NCBI RefSeq assembly: GCF_000383595.1
Contig: NZ_KB911581.1
Coordinates: forward strand, 4,682,496-4,746,495
Source: Streptomyces bottropensis ATCC 25435
GTDB taxonomy: Bacteria; Actinomycetota; Actinomycetes; Streptomycetales; Streptomycetaceae
DNA length: 64,000 nt
Reading direction: 5' to 3'
Positions 1 through 7,545 of this stretch are shown here, piece after piece; the first letter of the stretch is position 1; each line of letters starts with the position of its first letter. The position numbers and the translations under genes are program-made. Under the pieces are notes generated by a model that had not been told where the DNA came from, did no database searches, and was given only the letters and a program-made list of their open reading frames with translations.

Positions 1-20
1 GTTCGACCCGCACTCGCCCT

Positions 21-39
21 ACAGTTAAGGCAAGCCTCA
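21..39 (+). promoter_or_regulatory. candidate iron box (DmdR1/IdeR type) before the siderophore permease operon
   Basis: The 19 bases here share about 12 positions with the actinobacterial iron-box consensus TTAGGTTAGGCTAACCTAA, mainly in the core AAGGCAAGCCTCA. The site lies just before the GTG start at 58, where an iron-repressed promoter would be expected. It is weaker than the site at 4496-4514, and the promoter is partly off the window, so this is a moderate call. Confidence 0.5.
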
Positions 40-57
40 TCAAAGAAAGTTGAAGAC

Positions 58-1098
58 GTGGGGACCTCTACGGTCCGGGCGGCGAAAGGCCCCCGCGCGG
101 CACTGCTGCTGACACTCTCGGCCCTGGCCCTGCTCACCCTGTGCGCCCTGTCGATGGCGTTCGGCGCGCTCGGCGTCCCCCTCGACCAGGTGTGGCACAC
201 CCTGCTCGGTGACGCCCCCGACTCCCGTGTCGACAGCGTCATCTGGTCCGTACGCCTGCCACGCACCGTCCTCGGGCTCGCCACCGGCGCCGCCCTCGGT
301 CTCTCGGGCGCGCTGATGCAGGCGCTGACCCGCAATCCGCTCGCCGACCCCGGCATCCTCGGCGTCAGCGCGGGCGCCGCTTTCGCGGTCGTCCTCTCGG
401 TCGGCGTGCTCGGCATCTCCTCGGTCTACGGCTACATCTGGTTCGCCTTCGGCGGCGCGTTCGCCGCCAGCGTCCTGGTGTACCTGCTGGGCGGGCTCGG
501 CCGGTCCGGCTCCACGCCGGTCAAACTCGCCCTGGCCGGGGTCGCGGTGACCTCCCTGCTGTTCTCGCTGACCAGCGCCATCGCGCTCACCGACCCGGAC
601 GCCCTCAACCGGTACCGGTTCTGGAGCGCGGGCTCGCTCGCCGACCAGGACGAGGGGGTCCTGCTGCGCGTCCTGCCGTTCCTGGCCGTCGGCGCGCTCC
701 TCGCCCTCGCCTGCGCCCCGGCCCTCAACAGCCTCGCCCTCGGCGACGACGTGGCGAAGTCGCTCGGCCTCAAGCTCGGCCTGGTCCGCGTCCAGGGGGT
801 CCTCGCCGTCACCCTCCTCACCGGCGGAGCGGTCGCCGTCATCGGGCCCGTGGTCTTCGTCGGCCTGGTCGTCCCGCACATCGCCCGCGTCCTCGCCCAA
901 CTGGCCGGCCTCGGCCCGGACCACCGCTGGCTGCTCCCCCTGTCGGCCGTCCTCGCCCCCTGCCTGCTGCTGGCCGCCGACATCGCCGGCCGCCTGATCG
1001 CCCGCCCCACCGAGATCCAGGCGGGCATCCTCGTCGCCTTCCTCGGCGGCCCCTTCTTCATCGCCCTGGTCCGCCGCCGACGCCTCGCGGAGCTGTGA
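58..1098 (+). CDS. iron-siderophore ABC transporter permease, FecCD family
   Basis: This 346-residue inner-membrane permease forms, with the next permease, the channel that brings ferric siderophore into the cell. The protein is almost wholly hydrophobic. It carries the FecCD/BtuC hallmark: an R-L-P-R segment near residues 66-69, then a Gly-rich stretch and a TRNPLADPGILG segment near 91-102 that is expected to contact the ATPase. The GTG start follows a weak purine-rich stretch. The next two genes on the same strand are a second permease and an ATPase, so this is a CDE-type uptake operon; the binding protein is not visible and may lie to the left. The candidate iron box directly upstream suggests repression by iron. 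Family is certain, the exact siderophore is not. Confidence 0.93.
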   Translation: MGTSTVRAAKGPRAALLLTLSALALLTLCALSMAFGALGVPLDQVWHTLLGDAPDSRVDSVIWSVRLPRTVLGLATGAALGLSGALMQALTRNPLADPGILGVSAGAAFAVVLSVGVLGISSVYGYIWFAFGGAFAASVLVYLLGGLGRSGSTPVKLALAGVAVTSLLFSLTSAIALTDPDALNRYRFWSAGSLADQDEGVLLRVLPFLAVGALLALACAPALNSLALGDDVAKSLGLKLGLVRVQGVLAVTLLTGGAVAVIGPVVFVGLVVPHIARVLAQLAGLGPDHRWLLPLSAVLAPCLLLAADIAGRLIARPTEIQAGILVAFLGGPFFIALVRRRRLAEL

Positions 1099-1350
1099 CA
1101 TGACGTCTCGTCGACGGAGTCATGAGCCCCGGGTGGACACACGCCTGCCCTCCGGGGTTCGGGCACCGGCCCCGACCGGCCCCCGCGTCCGAACGGCGCC
1201 CGGGGCCCTACGAAGAGAGGGCCCCGCCGCGATCACCGACCTCCCGCCTCGGCGAGCCGCGATCGCCGACACCTCCCTTCGCCAACTCCCCGCCTACGAA
1301 ACCGTGGTGACGACGCCCCACGAAGACCAGACCCATGGAGTGGTGAGCCG

Positions 1351-2460
1351 ATGACGACCGATCTCGTGCCCGTGCCGCCCGCGAAGGGCGTCGCGGAGAC
1401 GGCCGGCCGACGCCGCACGGCCGACCGTCTCGCCTTCCGGCTTCCCGTGCCGCCCGTGTCCGGTGTCGTACGGCCCAGGCTGCTGGGCGTCTCCCTGCTG
1501 CTCGCGGCCGCCGCGTTCCTGGCGTTCGCCGTGGAGACCTCGGTCGGGGACATCGACCTCCCGCTCACCGACGTGCTGAAGGCCCTCGCGGGCACGGGAG
1601 ATCCCGGCACCGAGCTGATCGTCCACGAACTGCGGCTGCCGCGCGCCCTGGCCGGGCTGCTCGTCGGCATCGCGTTCGGCATCTCCGGGGCCCTGCTCCA
1701 GACCGTGACGCTCAACCCGCTCGCCAGCCCCGACATGATCGGCATCACCCAGGGCGCGGGCGCGGTGGTCGTCGCCGGCATCGTCCTCGGCTGGGACGGC
1801 GGCCTCGGCACCCAGGCCCTGGGCCTGCTGGGCGCGTCGACCGCAGGACTGCTGGTCTACCTCCTGGCCTGGAAACGCGGCACCACCGGCTACCGCATCG
1901 TCCTCGTCGGCATCGGTGTCGCCTGGATCTGCACCAGCTTCACGGACTACCTCCTGGCCCGCGGCCAGCGCTTCCAGGCGCAGGCCGCCCTCGGCTGGCT
2001 CGTCGGCAACCTCAACGGCCGCACCTGGGACCAGATCGGCCCGCTCGCCGTCACCCTGGCCGTGCTCGTGCCCCCGGCGGTCCTGCTCGGCCGCCAGATC
2101 CGCGTCCTGCAACTCGGGGACGACGTCGCCAAGGGCCTCGGCACCCGGGTCCACACCGTCCGGGTCGCCGTCCTGCTCATCGCGGTCGGGCTCGTCGCCT
2201 TCGGCACGGCGACCGCCGGACCCATCGCGTTCGTGGCGCTCGCCGCACCCCAGGTCGCCCAGCGCCTGGCCGGCACCCCGTTCCCGCCACCCGTCGCGGC
2301 GGGGCTCACCGGTGCCGTGATGGTGCTCGTGTCCGACCTCGCCGCACGCAAGATCGTCCCGGACACGGAACTCCCGGTCGGGATCGTCACCGGGGTGCTC
2401 GGCGCCCCCGTCCTGCTGTGGCTGCTCATCCGCGCCAACCGCGCCGGTTCAGGAGGCTGA
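1351..2460 (+). CDS. second iron-siderophore ABC transporter permease, FecCD family
   Basis: This 369-residue FecCD permease is the partner of the gene at 58. After a hydrophilic N-terminal tail of about 40 residues it has the family pattern: R-L-P-R near residues 95-98, then GALLQTVTLNPLASPDMIG near 113-131, and roughly nine further membrane segments. The ATG start is preceded by GGAG at 1337-1340. A gap of 252 bases separates it from the first permease, unusually long for this type of operon; that gap holds only a doubtful 84-codon frame. The ATPase gene starts 5 bases after its stop codon, so the two are almost surely co-transcribed. Confidence 0.93.
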   Translation: MTTDLVPVPPAKGVAETAGRRRTADRLAFRLPVPPVSGVVRPRLLGVSLLLAAAAFLAFAVETSVGDIDLPLTDVLKALAGTGDPGTELIVHELRLPRALAGLLVGIAFGISGALLQTVTLNPLASPDMIGITQGAGAVVVAGIVLGWDGGLGTQALGLLGASTAGLLVYLLAWKRGTTGYRIVLVGIGVAWICTSFTDYLLARGQRFQAQAALGWLVGNLNGRTWDQIGPLAVTLAVLVPPAVLLGRQIRVLQLGDDVAKGLGTRVHTVRVAVLLIAVGLVAFGTATAGPIAFVALAAPQVAQRLAGTPFPPPVAAGLTGAVMVLVSDLAARKIVPDTELPVGIVTGVLGAPVLLWLLIRANRAGSGG

Positions 2461-2464
2461 AGAC

Positions 2465-3463
2465 GTGTCATCGAAGTACGAACCGGCATCGAAGTACGAA
2501 CCGGCATCGAAGTACGAACCGGCAACGAAGCGCGAACCGGCAACGAAGCGCGAAGCCCGCGCCGAAGCTCCGGTCGCAGGCCCCGCCGAGGGCCGCGCCG
2601 AGGGTCCCGAGCTGCGCGCCGAGGGCCTGCGCCTGGCCTACGACGACCGCATCGTCGTCGAGGACCTCGACCTGGTCGTCCCCACGGGCCGTGTCACCGC
2701 CATCGTCGGCGCCAACGCCTGCGGCAAGTCCACCCTGTTGCGTGCCCTGGCCCGGCTGCTGACGCCCAGGGCGGGCGCCGTGCACCTCGACGGCCGAGCG
2801 GTGCACTCCATCCCGACCCGGACCCTCGCCCAGAAGCTCGGCATCCTCCCGCAGACGCCCGTCGCCCCCGAGGGGCTGACGGTCATCGACCTGGTGGGGC
2901 GCGGGCGTTCACCGCACCAGACGTGGTGGCGGCAGTGGTCGCGCGTCGACGAGGAGGCCGTGCACGAGGCGCTGCGGGCGACCGCGATGACCGACCTCGC
3001 GCACCGGCCCGTCGACGAACTCTCCGGCGGGCAGCGCCAACGCGCCTGGATCGCCATGGCCGTGGCCCAGGGCACCCCCGTGATGCTGCTGGACGAGCCG
3101 ACGACGTACCTCGACCTCGCCCACCAGATCGACGTCCTCGACCTGGTCACCGACCTCAACCGGCACCAGGGCCGCACCGTCGTCATGGTTCTGCACGACC
3201 TCAACCAGGCCTGCCGGTACGCCGACCACATCATCGCCATGAAGGGCGGCCGCATAGCGGGCGAGGGCGCCCCCGCCGACGTCATCACCGCCCCCATGGT
3301 CGAGGACGTCTTCGGGTTGCGCTGCGTCGTCGGCGAGGACCCCGTCAGCCGTACCCCCATGGTCATCCCCATGGGCCGCCACCACGAGGGCACCGACGCC
3401 GACACGGGCGCCGACTCGGACGGGGCCACGGCGGCGGTACCCGTGTCGGGCGCCGCCGGCTGA
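2465..3463 (+). CDS. iron-siderophore ABC transporter ATPase with a repetitive N-terminal tail
   Basis: This 332-residue ATPase powers the two permeases upstream. It shows Walker A (GANACGKST, residues 82-90), the ABC signature LSGGQ (186-190), Walker B (VMLLDE, 206-211) and the switch His244. The Walker A loop has Ala where Gly is more usual. The GTG start has a strong AGGAGG site at 2451-2456 inside the end of the previous gene. The odd part is residues 2-30, made of hexapeptide repeats (SKYEPA three times, then TKREPA-type units) encoded by 18-bp tandem DNA repeats. FecE/FepC-type ATPases normally begin close to the conserved domain, so the first 50 residues are an extension. The C-terminus also has a low-complexity Asp/Gly/Ala tail. 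Confidence 0.93.
   Translation: MSSKYEPASKYEPASKYEPATKREPATKREARAEAPVAGPAEGRAEGPELRAEGLRLAYDDRIVVEDLDLVVPTGRVTAIVGANACGKSTLLRALARLLTPRAGAVHLDGRAVHSIPTRTLAQKLGILPQTPVAPEGLTVIDLVGRGRSPHQTWWRQWSRVDEEAVHEALRATAMTDLAHRPVDELSGGQRQRAWIAMAVAQGTPVMLLDEPTTYLDLAHQIDVLDLVTDLNRHQGRTVVMVLHDLNQACRYADHIIAMKGGRIAGEGAPADVITAPMVEDVFGLRCVVGEDPVSRTPMVIPMGRHHEGTDADTGADSDGATAAVPVSGAAG
2471..2554 (+). repeat. 18-bp tandem repeat encoding hexapeptides
   Basis: Three identical copies of TCGAAGTACGAACCGGCA (2471-2488, 2489-2506, 2507-2524) are followed by a variant copy beginning ACGAAGCGCGAA (2525-2542) and a partial copy of it (2543-2554). The unit is a multiple of three, so changes in copy number would keep the ATPase reading frame open and only lengthen or shorten the N-terminal tail. 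Confidence 0.92.
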
Positions 3464-3481
3464 CCCGCCGACGGTGCCCCC

Positions 3482-3520
3482 GTCCCTCACGCCTGTCCCT
3501 CACGCCCGTCCCTCACCTCC
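3482..3520 (+). repeat. three 13-bp tandem repeats between convergent genes
   Basis: The unit GTCCCTCACGCCT occurs three times with small changes (3482-3494, 3495-3507, 3508-3520). It fills most of the 63-bp gap between the ends of the ATPase gene and the oppositely oriented formyltransferase gene. No clear hairpin is formed by it. Confidence 0.8.
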
Positions 3521-3526
3521 GGACCG

Positions 3527-4474
3527 TCACGGGCGGGCCGTCAGGTAACCCCCCATCGTGCGGAAGTAGTCCGTCGCCGCGTGCTCGGTGCCGTCCTCCG
3601 TCCGCACCCGCTCGACCACCAGCCCCGGCAGCCGTCCGGAGCGGGCGTCGGCACCCGCCACGATGACGACACCGTCGCCCTCCCGGATGAAGATCCGCCC
3701 CGGCGTGCCGCCGTAGCGTCCCTCGGAGACGGAGGCCGAGACGATCCGGATCCGTTCGCCCCGGTGATGGGTGAAGGCGTTGGGGTACGGGTCGGACTGG
3801 GCCCGTACGAAACGCTCCAGGTCCTCGGCGGGCCAGGTCCAGTCGATCCGGCTGTCCTCCAGCGACCGCTTGTGGAAGAAACTCGACCGGGAGCGGTCCT
3901 GCGGCGTCCACACGGCCTCGCCGGAGGCGATGAGTGCGAGCGAGTCGGTCACGAGCGGGCCGATCAGGTCGACCGTGCGGTGGAACAGGTCCGTCGCCGT
4001 GTCCTTCGGTCCGACCGGCACCGAACGCTGCAACAGCACGTCACCCATGTCGAGTTCGCCGTCCATGCGGTGGGCGGTGACACCGACCTCCTGCTCGCCG
4101 TTGATGAGCGCCCAGATGAGCGGGGAGAACCCCGCGTACGTCGGCAGCAGCGAGTCATGGATGTTGAGCGTGCCGTGCGCCGGCAGATCGAAGATCTCGG
4201 GCGGCAGCCAGGTGCGCCAGTTGTTGGCCACGATGAGGTCCGGATCGGCCTCCTTGAGCGCGCGCAACAGTTCCTCGTCGTCCGGCCGGTTGCGCAACAG
4301 CACCGGCACACCGTGCTGTTCGGCGAGATCGGCGACCGAGTCGTTCCAGATCTTCTCGTACGCGTGATCGCTCTTGGGATGCGTGACGACGAGTACCACA
4401 TCGTGTCCGGAATCCAGCAGCGCACGCAGCGTCCGGTGTCCCCACGTCTGGTATCCGAACATGGCGATCCGCAT
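3527..4474 (-). CDS. methionyl-tRNA formyltransferase-like hydroxyornithine formyltransferase (CchA type)
   Basis: This 315-residue enzyme should transfer a formyl group from 10-formyl-tetrahydrofolate to N5-hydroxyornithine, making the hydroxamate that binds iron. The formyltransferase fold is clear: the SLLP loop with catalytic Asn104 and His106 (NIHDSLLP, 104-111) and Asp142 in the MDGELDMGD stretch, followed by a C-terminal domain. The ATG at 4474 is chosen because GAGGAGG lies 6 bases before it on this strand; an upstream TTG at 4489 would lie inside that ribosome site. It diverges from the ornithine hydroxylase gene across an iron box. The pair matches coelichelin cchA/cchB, but scabichelin-like or foroxymithine-like products use the same two steps. 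Confidence 0.88.
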   Translation of the reverse strand: MRIAMFGYQTWGHRTLRALLDSGHDVVLVVTHPKSDHAYEKIWNDSVADLAEQHGVPVLLRNRPDDEELLRALKEADPDLIVANNWRTWLPPEIFDLPAHGTLNIHDSLLPTYAGFSPLIWALINGEQEVGVTAHRMDGELDMGDVLLQRSVPVGPKDTATDLFHRTVDLIGPLVTDSLALIASGEAVWTPQDRSRSSFFHKRSLEDSRIDWTWPAEDLERFVRAQSDPYPNAFTHHRGERIRIVSASVSEGRYGGTPGRIFIREGDGVVIVAGADARSGRLPGLVVERVRTEDGTEHAATDYFRTMGGYLTARP

Positions 4475-4495
4475 ATGAGCCCTCCTCAACCGTTG

Positions 4496-4514
4496 CTAGG
4501 TAAGGCTTACCTTA
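4496..4514. promoter_or_regulatory. iron box (DmdR1/IdeR operator) in a divergent promoter
   Basis: CTAGGTAAGGCTTACCTTA matches 15 of 19 bases of the consensus TTAGGTTAGGCTAACCTAA and contains the perfect dyad AGGTAA-GGC-TTACCT. It lies between the divergent formyltransferase and hydroxylase genes. For the rightward gene it falls between a possible -35 (TTGCTA, 4493-4498) and a -10 (TAACAT, 4517-4522, 18-bp spacing), so a bound repressor would block both promoters under iron-rich conditions. Confidence 0.87.
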
Positions 4515-4580
4515 TCTAACATGTCTCTGCTGGGGGAGGCGGTGTTCCTGCTGGGGCGACTGTGTGGACCCCTTTTCTCG

Positions 4581-5933
4581 ATGAAAGGCGATGACGCGGT
4601 GACGATGCTGCACACCGGGCCGGATTCCATCTACGACGTACTGGGGATCGGATTCGGCCCGTCGAATCTCGCACTCGCCATCGCGCTCCACGAACACTCC
4701 ACCGGGACCGGCGCAGAGGGCGGGCTCCGGGTCGGGTTCCTGGAGAGACAACCCCGGTTCGGCTGGCACCGCGGCATGCTCATCGACGACGCCACCATGC
4801 AGGTGTCCTTCCTGAAGGACCTGGTGACGATGCGTGATCCCACCAGCGACTTCAGCTTTCTGTGCTACCTGCGCGAGCAGGGCCGGCTCGTCGACTTCCT
4901 CAATCTGAAGACCCTGTTCCCGCTGCGCATCGAGTTCCACGACTACTTCGAGTGGGCCGCCGCCCGCGTCTCCCACCTCGTCGAGTACTCCGCCGAGGTC
5001 GTCTCCGTGCGCCCCGTCACCCGGGACGGCGAGATCCGTTACTTCGACGTCACCAGCCGCACCCCCGGGGATCCGGACCGGTTCACCGTCCGCCGCGCCC
5101 GCAGCATCTGCGTGGCCGCCGGCCTGGAACCGCACCTCCCGCCCGACGCCGCCCTGTCCGACCGCGTCTGGCACACCAGCGAGTTGCTGCCCCGCGTCGA
5201 GCAGGCCCAGCGCACGGGACGGCCGATACGCCGTGCGGTCGTCCTCGGCGCCGGTCAGAGCGCGGCGGAGGCCGTCGACTACCTCCACCGCAGCTTCCCG
5301 GAGGCCGAGATCTGCTCCGTCTTCGCCAAGTACGGCTACACACCCGCCGACGACAGCCCCTTCGCCAACAAGATCTTCGACCCCGAGGCCGTCGACCTGT
5401 ACTACGGCTCGCCCCGCGACGTGAAGCAGTCGCTGTTCGACTACCACCGCAGCACCAACTACTCCGTGGTGGACATGGATCTGATCGAGTCGCTGTCCCG
5501 GTCCATGTACCGGGAGAAGGTCCAGGGCCGCGAACGGCTGCGGATGATGAACGTCTCCCGCCTGCGTGAGGTCGAGGAGGGCACGGACGACGTCAGGGTG
5601 ACCGTGGAATTCCTGCCGACGGGAGAGCGCGAGACCCTCTCCTGCGACCTCCTCGTCCACGCCACCGGCTACCGGCCGCGCGGTGTGAGCGACAACCTCG
5701 GGGAGATCGGCAAGCTCTGCCTGCGTGACGACGAGGACGCCCTCCGGGTCGGCCGGGACCACCGGGTGGCCACCGCCCCCGACGTCAGCGCGGACATCTA
5801 CCTCCAGGGCGGCACCGAGCACACCCACGGCCTCACCTCGACGCTGCTCTCCACCACCGCCGTCCGCGCCGGGGAGATCTGCGCCTCGCTTCTCTCGCGC
5901 CGCGCGAGGGACCTGACGACGACGGAGGTCTGA
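4581..5933 (+). CDS. L-ornithine N5-monooxygenase (CchB/PvdA family)
   Basis: This FAD/NADPH enzyme (450 residues from this start) hydroxylates the side-chain amine of ornithine, the first step to the siderophore hydroxamates. It has the FAD loop GIGFGPSNLALAI close to the N-terminus, the NADPH loop VLGAGQSAAEAVDYL, and the ATGYRPR motif near the C-terminus. The frame is open from ATG 4521, but that codon overlaps the likely -10 box, so translation should begin later: ATG 4581, GTG 4599 (AAAGG ten bases upstream) or ATG 4605 are all possible. The gene shares an iron-box promoter with the formyltransferase. No siderophore synthetase follows it; the next gene is unrelated and opposite. Confidence 0.9.
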   Translation: MKGDDAVTMLHTGPDSIYDVLGIGFGPSNLALAIALHEHSTGTGAEGGLRVGFLERQPRFGWHRGMLIDDATMQVSFLKDLVTMRDPTSDFSFLCYLREQGRLVDFLNLKTLFPLRIEFHDYFEWAAARVSHLVEYSAEVVSVRPVTRDGEIRYFDVTSRTPGDPDRFTVRRARSICVAAGLEPHLPPDAALSDRVWHTSELLPRVEQAQRTGRPIRRAVVLGAGQSAAEAVDYLHRSFPEAEICSVFAKYGYTPADDSPFANKIFDPEAVDLYYGSPRDVKQSLFDYHRSTNYSVVDMDLIESLSRSMYREKVQGRERLRMMNVSRLREVEEGTDDVRVTVEFLPTGERETLSCDLLVHATGYRPRGVSDNLGEIGKLCLRDDEDALRVGRDHRVATAPDVSADIYLQGGTEHTHGLTSTLLSTTAVRAGEICASLLSRRARDLTTTEV

Positions 5934-6040
5934 CAGGCGGATGCGGGGCCCCCGGAGTCGCTGACACCGGGGCGAGCCCGGTCGGTACGTGCCCGGCCCC
6001 AAAAAATCGGGCGTCCGAGACGGCCGCGCCCCGCCCACGC

Positions 6041-7327
6041 CTACCGCCGGCCGGCGTCCTCGTCGACCGCGCCCCGGCGGCGCACACCCCGGGCCAGCGC
6101 CCCGCCCAGGAACCCGGTCACGAGTCCCCACAGCACGGCGAGCCCGAGCGCGGTCCACAGATGGGGCCGCAGGAACAGTTCCCCGCCCAGGTCGCCGCCG
6201 AGGTCGCCGATGCCGATGACCGACAGTCCGTAGTGCGCGGAGATCCGTGCCACGAGACAGACCATGAGGACGGTCAGCGCGAGAGCGGCCGCCATGTGCA
6301 CGGCGTGCTGCCACAGCCGTACCCGGGCGGGGGAGCGGGCGGCCATCACGAACGCGGCGGCGACCAGCAGGACGGCGTTCACGGCGAGCAGCCACCACAC
6401 CCGGCTGTCGTACTCGGCGAGCGAGCCCAGGTTCAGGGTGGACACGTCGGGCCCGCGCATCACCTCGTCCAGGACCTTCGGCATCGGCAGTCCGAACGGC
6501 CCCTCCACCTGGCTGTCCCAGGTGGCGCCCAGGCCGATCGTGAAAGCCAGCCAGGTCACGTTCGGCAGGCCCAGCAGGATCACCGCGGCCGTCTCCGCGG
6601 CGTGCCCCCGGGTCAGCGCCACCACGACCGCGATCACCAGCCCGAGGCCGACGAACGCCAGCAGCAGCCCGACCATGGCGTACGCGGCCGGGCGCACCGA
6701 CTCCTGGAACCGCAGCAGCCGCGGCGGAAGCGGCGCCCCGCGCGAGACCAGCAGCGCCAGGACGAGGACACCGGCGAGCCAGAGCAGACCGAAGAACAGG
6801 GTCGGCGCCATGGCCGTCTCGAACCCCACGTCGGCGGAGGTGCCGAGGAAGTCACCCACGTCGCCGAGCGGGATGTCGAAGGTCTGACGGGCGGCCAGGG
6901 CGAGGCCGATCAGTGCCGCCAGCCACAGGACGGCGATCCGGGCGGCCCAGCCGGCGAGTTCGCGGGCCCCCGCGACCGCCCGGTGGCGCAGGGGCCGCAG
7001 GAACCCGGCGGCGATCACCAGCGCGCCCACGAGGGTCACCGACAGCGGGATCACGGTCAGGCCCGCCCGGGTCTCGGCGATGGACCCGGCGCCGCCGGAG
7101 AGCTCGATCGTGCCGCCCACCGCCGTCACCACGGTGGCCGCGACGACCCGGGGGAACGCGCCGTCCGGGAGGTCCGCCGCGCCCGCCGCCCACAGCCCGA
7201 GCGACGCCACCACGATCATCGCGATCAGCCCGGCGAGCACGGCCGCCAGGGCCTGGAGCCAGCCATGGCGGGCGACCGCCCGCTCGGGAGCGGTCGCTTG
7301 CCGGGGAGGCAGGGTCCGGTGACTCAC
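6041..7327 (-). CDS. streptophobe-family multispanning membrane protein
   Basis: About 428 residues with roughly ten hydrophobic segments and short polar loops, ending in a basic tail. The overall look agrees with the actinobacterial streptophobe family, whose role is unknown; I recognise it by layout and by its divergent DUF6777 partner rather than by catalytic residues, of which none are visible. The GTG at 7327 is chosen because the protein there becomes Streptomyces-like; the frame stays open to an ATG at 7468, but that extra part runs across the promoter palindrome at 7426-7437. No function should be inferred. Confidence 0.7.
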   Translation of the reverse strand: MSHRTLPPRQATAPERAVARHGWLQALAAVLAGLIAMIVVASLGLWAAGAADLPDGAFPRVVAATVVTAVGGTIELSGGAGSIAETRAGLTVIPLSVTLVGALVIAAGFLRPLRHRAVAGARELAGWAARIAVLWLAALIGLALAARQTFDIPLGDVGDFLGTSADVGFETAMAPTLFFGLLWLAGVLVLALLVSRGAPLPPRLLRFQESVRPAAYAMVGLLLAFVGLGLVIAVVVALTRGHAAETAAVILLGLPNVTWLAFTIGLGATWDSQVEGPFGLPMPKVLDEVMRGPDVSTLNLGSLAEYDSRVWWLLAVNAVLLVAAAFVMAARSPARVRLWQHAVHMAAALALTVLMVCLVARISAHYGLSVIGIGDLGGDLGGELFLRPHLWTALGLAVLWGLVTGFLGGALARGVRRRGAVDEDAGRR

Positions 7328-7425
7328 TCTTGCCACGCTAAGCACGGTGGAGACACTCCGCGCGCCGGGAGGTCCGCCGCCCGCTCGGCTTGCGGGCTGC
7401 ACGGGGCCAGGGCACACAATGGCCC

Positions 7426-7437
7426 TGTTGTACAACA
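7426..7437. promoter_or_regulatory. 12-bp perfect palindrome in the streptophobe/DUF6777 intergenic region
   Basis: TGTTGTACAACA is a perfect palindrome in the AT-richer centre of the 218-bp divergent region between 7327 and 7546. It could be an operator controlling both genes. No regulator gene is adjacent, so the binding factor is unknown. Confidence 0.35.
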
Positions 7438-7545
7438 AAGCGGCGCTAAATAGATGAAAATCACACAAACACCACGTCGATCTATGCGAACCATGTGTGC
7501 CGCCGCGAAGTCCTGACGCGAAGTCCCTACGCCGGGAGAAGACCC

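Noticed and set aside
40..1101. Long antisense frame opposite the first permease gene, and many similar ones through the window
   Set aside because: High-GC genes produce open shadow frames. These read as Arg/Gly/Ala/Glu-rich low-complexity proteins without family motifs, while the sense frame has clear domains.
1100..1354. 84-codon frame that exactly fills the gap between the two permease genes and ends in ATGA
   Set aside because: Third-position G/C is only about 75 percent, well below its neighbours, there is no ribosome site, and the product is Arg/Pro-rich without a recognisable fold. The fit is suggestive but not enough.
2471..2554. Tandem repeats considered as a CRISPR or IS end
   Set aside because: Units are contiguous, 18 bp, in frame and encode a peptide repeat; no spacers, no inverted ends.
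4521..4580. ATG 4521 as the start of the ornithine hydroxylase
   Set aside because: It overlaps the probable -10 box and lies 7 bases after the iron box, so it would not be on the message; later starts fit the family better.
7328..7468. N-terminal extension of the streptophobe gene up to ATG 7468
   Set aside because: The added residues are not membrane-like and would cover the palindrome in the divergent promoter region.
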